DNA from: JAWLDA01 sp041686855 | Lineage (GTDB): Bacteria; Bacillota; Limnochordia; DTU080; RSA5 | NCBI GenBank assembly: GCA_041686855.1 | Contig: JAWLDA010000003.1 | Location: 186,001-250,000 of the forward strand | Length of the DNA stretch: 64,000 nt | Reading direction: 5' to 3' | Shown here: piece after piece, positions 34,730 through 43,066 of the stretch | Position numbering within the stretch: position 1 is the stretch's first letter | Layout: the number at the start of each line of letters is the position of its first letter | The notes under the pieces: model-generated | What the model saw: only the letters and a program-made list of their open reading frames with translations | Database searches by the model: none | Told to the model about the DNA's origin: nothing | Translations under genes and position numbers: made by a program

Positions 34730-36352
34730 TCATGGAGTTATCGATGATGCGATACCGATCGGACGGAACTCGACCTCTGGGTTGTTCTCGGCGCACCGGG
34801 CAGCTGGCCACTCTGAGGCGAAGAGGGCGATGGGGTGCTCACTCTGATCTTTGATGCTCATGTGCTCCATCGGCCACTTGATCCGAGCAAATGCGTCCGG
34901 TGCGCACACGACCCTGCGGGCCACTGTGTAGGGCAATGGATCGATCGCGACGTCCACGTTGTACTCGGTTTGCAATCGGGTCTGGAGCACCTCAAATTGT
35001 AGGCGTCCGACCGCGCCGATGACGGGGTAAAGCTGAGAGGCGTCCAACGCGTCAAAACGCTGAATGGCACCCTCTTTCACTAACTGATCGAGACCCTTGT
35101 GAAACTGCTTGTACTTCGCCGTGTCCAGGTTGCGTAAGAGGGCAAAGTGCTCCGGCTCAAACTGAGGCATCGGGTCAAACGTGACGGGCTCCGAGTCGTA
35201 CAACGTGTCCCCGATGGCGAAGAGTCCGGGATTCGAGAGTCCCACCACATCGCCGGCAAGCGCCTCGTCTACGGTCTCGCGATCTTGTGCAAAGAGGCGA
35301 AAAGAGCGAGCGAGGCGTACTTTCCGCTGCAAGCGAGGATGGTTCACCGTCATGTCTTTGGTGAATCGTCCTGAACAGACGCGAATAAACGCGATGCTGT
35401 CGCGGTGTTTTGGGTTCATGTTTGCCTGGATCTTAAAGACAAAGCCGGAGAAGTCATTGTTGCACGGGTCCACACGCTTCTCACCTGCTTCACGCGGGCG
35501 CGGCGGCGGCGCCAGTTTGATGAGGGCATCGAGGAAAGGTTCCACGCCGAAGTTGTTGAGCGCGCTCCCAAAGAAGACGGGGGTGAGGCGCCCTGCAAGG
35601 AAGGCGTCTTGATCGAACGAGACGCCGGCGCCGGAGATGAGCTCCACGTCCTCCCGCAACTGAGCGCACGCTTCTTCGCCTAAGAGTTCGTCAAGTGTGG
35701 GATCCTCTAAATCACGCACCGTTACCGGGGCTCGATGTTGACCGTGCTCGGTCCGTTCAAACTGAAGCACGCGCGCATCGCTCAGTTGGTACACGCCTTG
35801 AAATGTGGGACCGTCACCAATGGGCCAGTTCATTGGTGCAGCGTCAATGTTGAGCGTGGTCTCGATCTCGTCGAGGAGCTCAAGGGGATGCTGCGCGGGG
35901 TGGTCAAGCTTGTTGATAAAGGTGAGAATCGGAATTTGTCGCAGTCGGCATGCGTCAAAGAGCTTACGAGTCTGCGGTTCGATGCCCTTGGCGGCGTCGA
36001 GCACCATGACGGCGCTGTCTACAGCGACTAACGTGCGGTACGTATCCTCGCTGAAGTCTTCGTGACCTGGCGTGTCCAACAAGTTAAAGAGGCACCCACC
36101 GTAGTTGAACTGCAGGACCGTCGAGGTGATGGAGATGCCGCGCTCCTGTTCGATTGCCATCCAATCGGAGGTGGCGTGGCGTTGATCTTTGCGGCTGCGT
36201 ACGGCGCCGGCGAGGTGTACCGAGCCCGAATAGAGCAAGAGCTTCTCGGTGAGCGTCGTCTTTCCGGCGTCGGGGTGTGAGATGATGGCAAAGGTGCGTC
36301 TCCTGGCAACCTGTTCGGCGAGCGAGGAGGATGGTTGAGAAATCTTTGTCAC
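34730..36352 (-). CDS. prfC: Peptide chain release factor 3
   Basis: RF3 is a GTPase that removes RF1/RF2 from the ribosome after termination. The 540-residue protein carries ISHPDAGKTTLTEKLLLYSG (G1), ERGISITSTV (G2), LLDTPGHEDFSEDTYRTL (G3) and FINKLD (G4), then the EF-Tu-like domain and the RF3-specific C-terminus. GTG 36352 is preferred: GGAGGG lies upstream, the length matches the family (529 in E. coli), and the earlier open codons overlap a likely promoter at 36407-36435. It is divergent from purM. Confidence 0.96.
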   Translation of the reverse strand: MTKISQPSSSLAEQVARRRTFAIISHPDAGKTTLTEKLLLYSGSVHLAGAVRSRKDQRHATSDWMAIEQERGISITSTVLQFNYGGCLFNLLDTPGHEDFSEDTYRTLVAVDSAVMVLDAAKGIEPQTRKLFDACRLRQIPILTFINKLDHPAQHPLELLDEIETTLNIDAAPMNWPIGDGPTFQGVYQLSDARVLQFERTEHGQHRAPVTVRDLEDPTLDELLGEEACAQLREDVELISGAGVSFDQDAFLAGRLTPVFFGSALNNFGVEPFLDALIKLAPPPRPREAGEKRVDPCNNDFSGFVFKIQANMNPKHRDSIAFIRVCSGRFTKDMTVNHPRLQRKVRLARSFRLFAQDRETVDEALAGDVVGLSNPGLFAIGDTLYDSEPVTFDPMPQFEPEHFALLRNLDTAKYKQFHKGLDQLVKEGAIQRFDALDASQLYPVIGAVGRLQFEVLQTRLQTEYNVDVAIDPLPYTVARRVVCAPDAFARIKWPMEHMSIKDQSEHPIALFASEWPAARCAENNPEVEFRPIGIASSITP

Positions 36353-36406
36353 GGTCGTTATCGGCCCTCCGTTGGTTCGGGCGGGAATTGGGTGTGCTAC
36401 CAGCCG

Positions 36407-36435
36407 AGTGTATAGTGACACCGCGCCTTGGTCAA
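36407..36435 (-). promoter_or_regulatory. Candidate sigma-A promoter of prfC
   Basis: On the minus strand TTGACC (36435-36430), a 17-base spacer and TACACT (36412-36407) fit a sigma-A promoter. It would start transcription near 36400, about 50 bases before the GTG of prfC, and excludes the longer open frame that begins at 36457. Confidence 0.5.
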
Positions 36436-36520
36436 GTGAGAAAAGGGGCATGCCCACTCGAACGTGAATCTATGGACAGAACGTAGTAGCATTCATCTCC
36501 CCAGGACGGTGACGTACACC

Positions 36521-37570
36521 ATGAACAATAAACCCCTTTCATACAAGGACGCCGGGGTCGACATCGACACCGCCGACGCGGCCAAGCGGCAAATGGCCGA
36601 GGTGCTGGGAGCGCCTGGAGCTGGTGTCCTCAACACCCTTGGCGCCTTTGGCTCACTCGTTGACGGGCAATTCGAGGGTTATCGTGAACCAGTTCTCGTC
36701 TTAAAGATGGAAGAGCCGGGCTCAAAGCAACTGCTTGCGTTGCAGCACGGATCGATCGAGAGCCTGTGCTACGACCTTGTCAACCATATCGTTAACGATA
36801 TTGCCGTCATGGGCGCCTCACCGATGGCCATGCTCGACACGATCGTCTGCGGCAAACTCGAACAAGACGTGGTAGTGCGCCTGGTCAAGGGTCTTACCGA
36901 AGCCTGCCGCGAACAGGGGTTCTCGCTCGTCGGCGGGGAGACCTCCGAACAACCGGGGGTCCTCGCGCCCGGCACCTACGTCCTCAGCGCGGCCTTGTTC
37001 GGCGTTGTCGAGCGGTCGCTCGTCATCGATGGCTCCAAGATTGCGCCGGGGGACACCGTGCTCGCTATCGCCTCTAACGGCCTACACACCAACGGGTACA
37101 CGTTGGTGCGTCGCCTCCTCGATGAGCAGCCCGACTTGGCCGACCGTGTCGTTGAGGGAGCAGAGAGCAAAGAGAGCTTCCTCCAGGCGATTTTGCGCCC
37201 TCACCTTTGCTACCTCAAGGGCCTCAAAGAGATCTTTGGGGAGTCCGGATTGCACGGGCTCGCCCACATCACTGGTGGGGGCGTCAAAGATAACCTCCGG
37301 CGCGTCCTCCCCAAGAACGTGGACGCCGAGATCGATCTCGCCTCAATCGACGTCCTTCCGGTGTTCCGGACCATTCAAGAGGCCGGCAATGTACTGGAGG
37401 ACGACATGATCCGTACGTTCAACCTCGGTGTAGGGATGACCGCGGTCGTAGCTCCAGACTCTGTAAATACCGTCCAAGTGAAGCTCGCCGGCGCCGGATA
37501 CCACGCTTACGCCATCGGCAGTGTCACTGAAGGCGAGGGCGAGGTTCGACTCGTCGGGAGATTAGGGTAA
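36521..37570 (+). CDS. purM: Phosphoribosylformylglycinamidine cyclo-ligase (AIR synthetase)
   Basis: PurM closes the imidazole ring in purine synthesis (FGAM + ATP to AIR). From ATG 36521 the protein is 349 residues, the family length. Visible are SYKDAGVDID at the start, the MVNDI-like HIVNDIAVMGASPMAMLD, LVGGETSEQPGV, ASNGLHTNGYTLVR and HITGGGVKDNLRRVLP near the C-terminal third. GTG 36509, four codons upstream, is an alternative start. It stands apart from any other purine gene, divergent from prfC and convergent with a small gene at 37562-37834, with which it overlaps by 9 bases. Confidence 0.95.
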   Translation: MNNKPLSYKDAGVDIDTADAAKRQMAEVLGAPGAGVLNTLGAFGSLVDGQFEGYREPVLVLKMEEPGSKQLLALQHGSIESLCYDLVNHIVNDIAVMGASPMAMLDTIVCGKLEQDVVVRLVKGLTEACREQGFSLVGGETSEQPGVLAPGTYVLSAALFGVVERSLVIDGSKIAPGDTVLAIASNGLHTNGYTLVRRLLDEQPDLADRVVEGAESKESFLQAILRPHLCYLKGLKEIFGESGLHGLAHITGGGVKDNLRRVLPKNVDAEIDLASIDVLPVFRTIQEAGNVLEDDMIRTFNLGVGMTAVVAPDSVNTVQVKLAGAGYHAYAIGSVTEGEGEVRLVGRLG

Positions 37571-37834
37571 CGCGGGCGCGCCGCTCGGTTGCAAAGTGCG
37601 GCGCCGCACTCGCGCGCGTGCTCCATTCGTCGGTTTGCTCTCGTCGGTGACGCCGGGGGGTCTTTGCTCCAGGAGAAAGATCACAGAGTGAGAACCTCCC
37701 GGTCCCCCACCGGTCGGCGTCATCTGGACGACGCGCCACCCCTCATCCAGCAGTTGTTGCAACCGTCTATTCTGGACATCCATCGACTCCTGCGTCGAGT
37801 ACATAGTCATGATGACGAGTTGCTCTTCTCTCAT
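37562..37834 (-). CDS. Small hypothetical protein (DUF4177-like fold)
   Basis: The 90-residue protein has a short alpha/beta pattern: VQNRRLQQLLDEGWRVVQMTPTG, then a SHSVIFLLEQR strand and an Arg-rich tail. The phrase 'LLDEGWRVV' followed by a final hydrophobic strand ending LEQR is typical of the many small proteins of the DUF4177-like group, whose function is unknown. The ATG at 37834 is used; the ribosome site is weak. Its 3' end overlaps the end of purM on the other strand. It is probably real, but its function cannot be assigned. Confidence 0.6.
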   Translation of the reverse strand: MREEQLVIMTMYSTQESMDVQNRRLQQLLDEGWRVVQMTPTGGGPGGSHSVIFLLEQRPPGVTDESKPTNGARARVRRRTLQPSGAPALP

Positions 37835-37891
37835 TCTTTGTCAGCACCTCCGCAAGCTAGGATCGCCTTGGAGAGTGCCGTATATGCTACC

Positions 37892-38911
37892 TTACGCACT
37901 CGTACTCTTTTGTCGCCTACGTCTCTCGATAGCCCGCTCGTACCAGGGATTAGGTGTGAGCTCGTCATCTAAGCGCACCGCGTCGTCGTGCACGCCTCTT
38001 GCACCTTCAATCTCCAATAGTCGTCGGCGAATCGTCGCCTTCTCCTGATAGCCGGGGAGTGTGCCTGAGACCACGTAGGCGCCACGCTCAGAGTCGAACT
38101 CGATGAACACCCCGCCTAACCACGGCTGGATGGACTGGTCTTTGATCAACACTTCATAGGCGTCGTACACCGCTCGTTCTGCGCTGTTCACTACCCCGAT
38201 CCATCGCAGCCAGGCAGTGTGGAAGAACGCCCACAAGAGGTAAAACCCGAAGCTGGGCAGCATCAGACCAAAGAGGAAGATCGTCGACCACCCTGGGTGA
38301 ATCTCGGAGAGAAATAACCAGAGGAACGGGGTGACGATCAAGGGCATAAAGAGCTCATCGACTTTAAACCCTTCGCCTTCGTGCGTCTGGACGGCGTTGC
38401 TGTCGGGACTGAACGTATAGGGGACCAACAAAGAGCGGGGCCACTTCAGACGAGTGTACTTGCGGAGAACGCCCAACGCTGCACCGGCGATGAGAGCGTT
38501 GGCCAGAGCGCTCACCGCTCGACCGATTCCTTCACGTTGCCAGAAATCTTCGGTTTGCAAAAAGCCCCATGTGTACAAGAGTGACACGATCATCAATCCG
38601 GCGAACGCACCCGAAAGCGCCACCGAGCGATAGTTGCAAAACTGCAAGAGCAGCGTCGCCGGCTCACCCCGGTTGAGTCTCTTGGTTTTGGTGTAGTGCC
38701 AACACACATAGGCGATGACGAGGGAGAGAGGGAGGGTGAAGAGACGCGAGCCCGGATTTAGTGCGAAGAGGACTCCGATCAGTCCGATCCATACCAGAAG
38801 TAAGCTTCGCGCCTGCTTATCTCTCTTCCATCGTGCGACACCGTTGATGAGAGCGTAAAGAATGACGGAAATCGTCAGCACACTAAAGGCTTCGAGGAGC
38901 ACAATCGACAT
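37892..38911 (-). CDS. Multi-pass membrane protein with a C-terminal BON-like domain
   Basis: The 339-residue protein from ATG 38911 (AAAGGGG upstream) has about seven to eight hydrophobic segments, two of them near the N-terminus (VLLEAFSVLTISVILYALI and LLLVWIGLIGVLFAL). The cytoplasmic-looking C-terminal 90 residues show the BON-domain plan: AYEVLIKDQSI, then FDSERGAYVVSGTLPGYQEKATIRRRLLEIEGARGVHD. BON domains bind membranes or phospholipid. I do not recognise the whole protein. Together with the next gene (metallophosphoesterase, same strand, 53 bases upstream) it may form a membrane-related operon. Confidence 0.72.
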   Translation of the reverse strand: MSIVLLEAFSVLTISVILYALINGVARWKRDKQARSLLLVWIGLIGVLFALNPGSRLFTLPLSLVIAYVCWHYTKTKRLNRGEPATLLLQFCNYRSVALSGAFAGLMIVSLLYTWGFLQTEDFWQREGIGRAVSALANALIAGAALGVLRKYTRLKWPRSLLVPYTFSPDSNAVQTHEGEGFKVDELFMPLIVTPFLWLFLSEIHPGWSTIFLFGLMLPSFGFYLLWAFFHTAWLRWIGVVNSAERAVYDAYEVLIKDQSIQPWLGGVFIEFDSERGAYVVSGTLPGYQEKATIRRRLLEIEGARGVHDDAVRLDDELTPNPWYERAIERRRRQKSTSA

Positions 38912-38964
38912 AAGCGGTCTGCCCCTTTCGCTCAACTTACATTCACTATAACGTATTTTACACG

Positions 38965-40371
38965 TCAGCGTGAATCCGGTAGGGGAGCCATATGTCGTTG
39001 GAGCGTGAATCCTCCTGCAACGGGCGAGAGTTCGAGAATGTCAACTGCCACCACGCTTACCTTGGGCACCGTGCGCATGTAGATGACGCTCAGCGTAATC
39101 GGGACCAGACCGTTCGCTTCCACACCGCGCAGGCCGGCGCCTCCGGTGGTGCCGGCGTTGACGTAGGCCGTCCCATCTCGGAACTCTACGCTGGGCGAAT
39201 GTGTATGCCCGTACGCGACCAGCGCTGCCATTCCCGGCTGAATCCCCTGGGCTACACGATGGTTGTGCACGGCAATCACATCGGGACGATGCTCCATGAC
39301 TGCGAGTCTCTCGTTAATCGCCTGCGCCATCTGGGCCGACTCAGCAGGTGTGATGACGCGGGCAGAGTCGTTTTGGGCTCCGGGGTCTCCCATCCCGGCG
39401 AGGCGCACTCCGTCGTTCTCAATGAACCGTCCGTCGAGCAACTCCATGTAAGGCAGGAGGGTGAGGTGCTGGATCACCTCCGGCGACTCGTGGTTCCCAC
39501 TCACAATATAGTGAGGCACCTGGATGCGGGCGAAGTCGCCCAATAGGGACGTCTCGATCCGCGTCCCGAAGTCAGTCAGATCGCCGGTGTTGAGGACCAG
39601 GTCAACATTGAACGCCTCTGCGATCTCGACCACCAGGCTGGCCGCCGTCGGGTGATTGTGAAAGTCGCTCACGTGGAGTATGACGCGATCTGTGTTGGCG
39701 AGGCTGATCGGGGGCTGGAGGGATTCGACTCGCCGGTACATCTCGTACACGTTCCGCGAGAGGTTACGCAGTCGCGTGTCGAGTTCCTCAAACTGAGCGA
39801 GGCCCTCTTGTACCGTGCGAATCAGCCATGGCGCCTCTTCCAATGCGCCGCGGTACGTCGGACTCCCAAACGCTTCGACGTCGTACGTGGCCCGCGTCAC
39901 GCCGACGACAGATCCCATGAGGGCAAGACCGACGAGGCCACCGGCCGCAGAGGCTGCGAGCCCCCTCGCTACGCCGCGAAGCGATCGAGGGCGAACAAGC
40001 GTGACGGTGAGGGCGCCACCGATAGCGGCGGAGGCGAGGATGCGCCATGCGAGTTTAACCGCCAACTCCTCGGCAGCTGCGGCGAGTTGCGCAATCGCTT
40101 CGCCTTGATCCTCCGCTGTTTCGTCGATCAGGCTTCTCAGTCCACGAAAGTCGAGGCTCTCCAAAGAGACTTCGATCCGCCCTCCGGCAGCGTGCGTCAC
40201 CGCCTCGACGTCGCCGAGAGGAGGGAAGTGGAGTAGGGTCGTCCCAGGCCATGCCACCCGCCACGCAACGCGCAATCCAAACGGTCCTACCGAGTCGTAC
40301 ACCTGTCCAAAGAGCGAAGCGGCCAAAATCCCGCCCAGGACCGCCGCGAGTGAGAATCTTAGCCAGACCAA
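38965..40371 (-). CDS. Membrane-anchored calcineurin-like metallophosphoesterase
   Basis: The 468-residue protein has an N-terminal membrane helix and two more hydrophobic segments (about 108-122 and 135-155), then a metallophosphoesterase domain from about 228. The metal ligands appear in order: VSDFHNH (D-x-H), NTGDLTD, SGNHES, VHNH and GHTH. The phosphatase domain would face one side of the membrane; its substrate is not evident. The TTG start at 40371 has no clear ribosome site and lies just after a strong inverted repeat, so start and expression are unusual. It precedes the BON-like membrane protein gene on the same strand. Confidence 0.88.
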   Translation of the reverse strand: MVWLRFSLAAVLGGILAASLFGQVYDSVGPFGLRVAWRVAWPGTTLLHFPPLGDVEAVTHAAGGRIEVSLESLDFRGLRSLIDETAEDQGEAIAQLAAAAEELAVKLAWRILASAAIGGALTVTLVRPRSLRGVARGLAASAAGGLVGLALMGSVVGVTRATYDVEAFGSPTYRGALEEAPWLIRTVQEGLAQFEELDTRLRNLSRNVYEMYRRVESLQPPISLANTDRVILHVSDFHNHPTAASLVVEIAEAFNVDLVLNTGDLTDFGTRIETSLLGDFARIQVPHYIVSGNHESPEVIQHLTLLPYMELLDGRFIENDGVRLAGMGDPGAQNDSARVITPAESAQMAQAINERLAVMEHRPDVIAVHNHRVAQGIQPGMAALVAYGHTHSPSVEFRDGTAYVNAGTTGGAGLRGVEANGLVPITLSVIYMRTVPKVSVVAVDILELSPVAGGFTLQRHMAPLPDSR

Positions 40372-40381
40372 GCGGGGAGAG

Positions 40382-40461
40382 ATTGGGGGACGCCTCCATT
40401 TTCTCTACAGTGTCACGCAATGCTCCTTACAGAGCATCGTACCCCAAGGAGCGTCCCCCAA
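40382..40461 (-). promoter_or_regulatory. Long nested hairpin upstream of the metallophosphoesterase gene
   Basis: ATTGGGGGACGCCTCC (40382-40397) and GGAGCGTCCCCCAA (40448-40461) are inverted copies differing by one base. Inside lies a second hairpin, ATGCTC/GAGCAT (about 40420-40437). Read on the minus strand this sits between the ABC exporter stop and the metallophosphoesterase start. There is no T-run, so it could be a structured leader, an RNA-processing signal or an unusual terminator. Confidence 0.65.
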
Positions 40462-40502
40462 CTCCTCCCGCCACACTTGTGTAAGTGGTGGCAGGCCGAC
40501 CC

Positions 40503-42287
40503 TTAGGCGAGCCCGCTTTGAGTCACCGACTCTTTAAACTGCGCGTCGTGTAACGCTGCGTATCGGCCGCCTAGCTTAAGGAGCTCCGCGTGGCTGCCAG
40601 TCTCGACGACGTGTCCGCTATCCATCACGACGATGAGATCGGCTTTTTGAATGGTCGAAAGGCGGTGAGCAATCACTAAGTTGGTCCTTCCGACAAACAA
40701 CCGATCCAGTGCCTCTTGAATCAGGTGCTCAGACTCGCTGTCGAGTTGACTCGTCGCCTCGTCGAGGACGAGAATTCGAGGGTCCTTGAGAAGCGCCCGC
40801 GCGATGGCGATGCGCTGACGCTGTCCACCCGAGAGGCGAACCCCTCGCTCCCCGATGGCGGTGTCGTACCCATCTGGAAATGAGGTGATGAATTCGTGCG
40901 CATTGGCGGCTTTGGCGGCCTCGACCACCTCGTCGAACGACGCGCTCGGCTTTCCGTAAGCGATGTTCTCTCGGACACTTCCGTGCAAGAGCGTAATCTC
41001 CTGAGAGACGATGCCCATCTGCCCTCGCAGTGAGTTGAGCGTCACATCGCGCAAGTCGTGCCCGTCGATCTCGATCGTGCCGCGGTCGGTGTCGTAAAAC
41101 CGAGCGAGCAAATTGATGAGCGTCGTCTTACCGGCGCCGGAGGGTCCGACAAACGCTACCGTCATCCCGGCCTTAATAGTGAGTGAGACGTCTCGTATTG
41201 CCGGATTCTCCTTATTGTAGGAGAAGTCTACATTTTTGTACTCGATCGAGCGGGAGAGTGGAGGCAGCTCATGCGCCCCCGGCTTCTCGTGGACGTCAGG
41301 CGATGTGTCCAGAATCTCGAAGATGCGCTCACCCGACGCAGCGGCCTGTTGGATCACGTTCATAATCCGTCCGAAGCGGCGCACCGGACGATGCAGCTGC
41401 TGCAGGTACGCAATAAAGGCGACGAGCGTACCGACGCTCAATGAACCTGTCATCACCTGGCGAGCGCCGAAGCCCAAAATGACGACCGTCCCCAGTTGGT
41501 TCATCACGTCAAGGGTCGGGAAGAAGGTCGCCCAAAGGCGAACGGCCCGCACGTTGGCCTCCTTGTTGAGGCGGTTGCGCTCCGAGAAGCGTTTCACTTC
41601 GTAATCCTCGTTGGCGAAGGACTTCACCAAGCGAATGCTGGAGATCGTATCCTGGAGGTGCTCATTCACCCCGGCGATCCGCTGTTGTACCTCTTGATAC
41701 GCGCCACGAATACGGCGGCCGAAAAGGCGCGTCGTCACGATCATCAGTGGGAACGTGATCAGGAGTAGGAGCGTGAGCTGCCAGTCGATCCACAAGAGCA
41801 CGGAGACGATCACGACGAAGCTAAAGATGTCGACGAAGATTTCGAGGACGCCGGAAGTGATCAACTGCTGCAGGGACTGCACGTCGTTCGTCACTCGGGA
41901 CATCAGTTCGCCGGTGCGACGGTTGTCAAAGAAACTGAAGGAGAGGTTTTGAATGTGGCGGTACAGGTTGTTTCGCAGTTTGTAGATCACATTTTGGCCA
42001 ACGATCGACATGTAGTAACTTTGTCCGTAATGCAACACGCCGTTGGCCAACGCGGTGCCCATGATACCGCCTACGACGAGCCAAATCATGTCGAACCGCC
42101 GCTCGGGTATGACGACGTCGATGGTGAGCCGCATCATCTGGGGAATCACCAGCTGCAGGAGGGAGATGAGCGTGACGCACACCCCGGCGACGAGTAATGG
42201 TCCTTTGTGCTCCCACGTATAACCGAAAAGTCGGCGGAAAATCTTGGAGACGGGCTGAGAGGGCTTATTCTCCTCCGGGTTGCGCAT
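40503..42287 (-). CDS. ABC-type multidrug/lipid exporter, fused permease and ATPase
   Basis: A half-transporter of 594 residues: six membrane segments in about 1-320, then an ATPase with Walker A GPSGAGKTTLINLL near 378, signature LSGGQRQRIAIARALL and Walker B ILVLDEATSQLDSES. The type matches homodimeric MsbA/BmrA-like exporters of drugs or lipids. ATG 42287 is chosen; an in-frame GTG at 42329 lies upstream of the strong AGGAGGT and is less likely. It is 69 bases downstream of a MarR regulator gene on the same strand, almost certainly one operon, with the exporter induced when MarR binds its ligand. Confidence 0.94.
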   Translation of the reverse strand: MRNPEENKPSQPVSKIFRRLFGYTWEHKGPLLVAGVCVTLISLLQLVIPQMMRLTIDVVIPERRFDMIWLVVGGIMGTALANGVLHYGQSYYMSIVGQNVIYKLRNNLYRHIQNLSFSFFDNRRTGELMSRVTNDVQSLQQLITSGVLEIFVDIFSFVVIVSVLLWIDWQLTLLLLITFPLMIVTTRLFGRRIRGAYQEVQQRIAGVNEHLQDTISSIRLVKSFANEDYEVKRFSERNRLNKEANVRAVRLWATFFPTLDVMNQLGTVVILGFGARQVMTGSLSVGTLVAFIAYLQQLHRPVRRFGRIMNVIQQAAASGERIFEILDTSPDVHEKPGAHELPPLSRSIEYKNVDFSYNKENPAIRDVSLTIKAGMTVAFVGPSGAGKTTLINLLARFYDTDRGTIEIDGHDLRDVTLNSLRGQMGIVSQEITLLHGSVRENIAYGKPSASFDEVVEAAKAANAHEFITSFPDGYDTAIGERGVRLSGGQRQRIAIARALLKDPRILVLDEATSQLDSESEHLIQEALDRLFVGRTNLVIAHRLSTIQKADLIVVMDSGHVVETGSHAELLKLGGRYAALHDAQFKESVTQSGLA

Positions 42288-42356
42288 GATCTGTCGCCGC
42301 TCCCAGCCCTGCATACCTCCTAATCCCACGTGAACATTCCCCTTTCCATACCTTTG

Positions 42357-42857
42357 CTAACGCTCGTTCGCTTCTGCGACACTCTCCACACGCTCAAAGA
42401 GTCCCGACTCGAGTCTCATTAAGAGCTCCTTAAGGCGTTGGATCTCATCCTGAGACAACACGCCCATGAGGCGTGAGACGACCTCCGTGTAACGAGGCGT
42501 CAACTCCATCAGCAAGGCTTTACCCCGGTCACTCAACATAACGTTGACGACCCGGCGATCCTCTTCGGAACGCACCCGTTTCACCCAACCTTCGCGAGCC
42601 AAGCGATCGATGACGCCAGACGTGTTGCCTGGGTCGGCCCACGCTGTCTCCGCAAGCTGTGTGAGGGTGATGCCCTCCGGGGGTACCCGGATAAGCAGGC
42701 CGTACTGAGCGCCAGTGAGTCCGTAAAGGTTAAGCAGCTTGCGTGTCTCGCGGCGCAGGCGCATCGACGTGCGTAGTAAGGCTCGATACGCTTCGACCGG
42801 CTCCGCGGCCTTTGCCGCGTGATCTGTCCGCGGCGCCCCCTCGCCCGTGGTCGACAT
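42357..42857 (-). CDS. MarR-family transcriptional regulator
   Basis: The 166-residue protein has the MarR winged helix: LTQLAETAWADPGNTSGVIDRLAREGWVKR, followed by the wing SEEDRRVVNVMLSDRG, with dimerisation helices at both ends. ATG 42857 follows TAGGAGG. MarR proteins are usually repressors released by phenolic or toxic ligands. The gene precedes an ABC exporter gene in the same direction. Two near-identical TTGTNATAACAAT sites flank its own promoter, which strongly suggests autoregulation and control of the exporter. Confidence 0.95.
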   Translation of the reverse strand: MSTTGEGAPRTDHAAKAAEPVEAYRALLRTSMRLRRETRKLLNLYGLTGAQYGLLIRVPPEGITLTQLAETAWADPGNTSGVIDRLAREGWVKRVRSEEDRRVVNVMLSDRGKALLMELTPRYTEVVSRLMGVLSQDEIQRLKELLMRLESGLFERVESVAEANER

Positions 42858-42928
42858 GGCGCACCTCCTAGTCAACAACCCCGTCGGTGCCCTGCTTGCG
42901 GAGTGCAAAGGCGTCGGCCGGGGTTTAG

Positions 42929-42941
42929 TTGTAATAACAAT
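42929..42941. promoter_or_regulatory. Putative MarR operator 1
   Basis: TTGTAATAACAAT, itself an imperfect palindrome (TTGT...ACAA). It lies just downstream of the marR -10 box (42948-42943), where bound repressor would block initiation. Its inverted partner at 42974-42986 matches 12 of 13 bases. Confidence 0.75.
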
Positions 42942-42942
42942 C

Positions 42943-42971
42943 ATTATACCAAAGAAATATTGTGGTGCCAA
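42943..42971 (-). promoter_or_regulatory. Sigma-A promoter of the marR-exporter operon
   Basis: On the minus strand TTGGCA (42971-42966), 17 bases, then a perfect TATAAT (42948-42943). It sits exactly between the two operator-like repeats and about 85 bases upstream of the marR start. Confidence 0.8.
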
Positions 42972-42973
42972 TC

Positions 42974-42986
42974 ATTGTTATGACAA
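42974..42986. promoter_or_regulatory. Putative MarR operator 2
   Basis: ATTGTTATGACAA, the inverse of operator 1 with one mismatch. It abuts the upstream edge of the marR -35 box and lies 23 bases upstream of the divergent miaB -35, so it could also influence miaB. Confidence 0.7.
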
Positions 42987-43009
42987 GTTTTGGCGGGGTA
43001 GTGCCCGTG

Positions 43010-43038
43010 TTGTCCATGGAAAAGGCTCCTGTTATAAT
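43010..43038 (+). promoter_or_regulatory. Sigma-A promoter of miaB
   Basis: TTGTCC (43010-43015), a 17-base spacer and perfect TATAAT (43033-43038). Transcription would begin near 43045, about 20 bases before the earliest miaB start codon. Confidence 0.8.
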
Positions 43039-43066
43039 GGCGTTATCCGTGTTTTAGGGACGAAAA

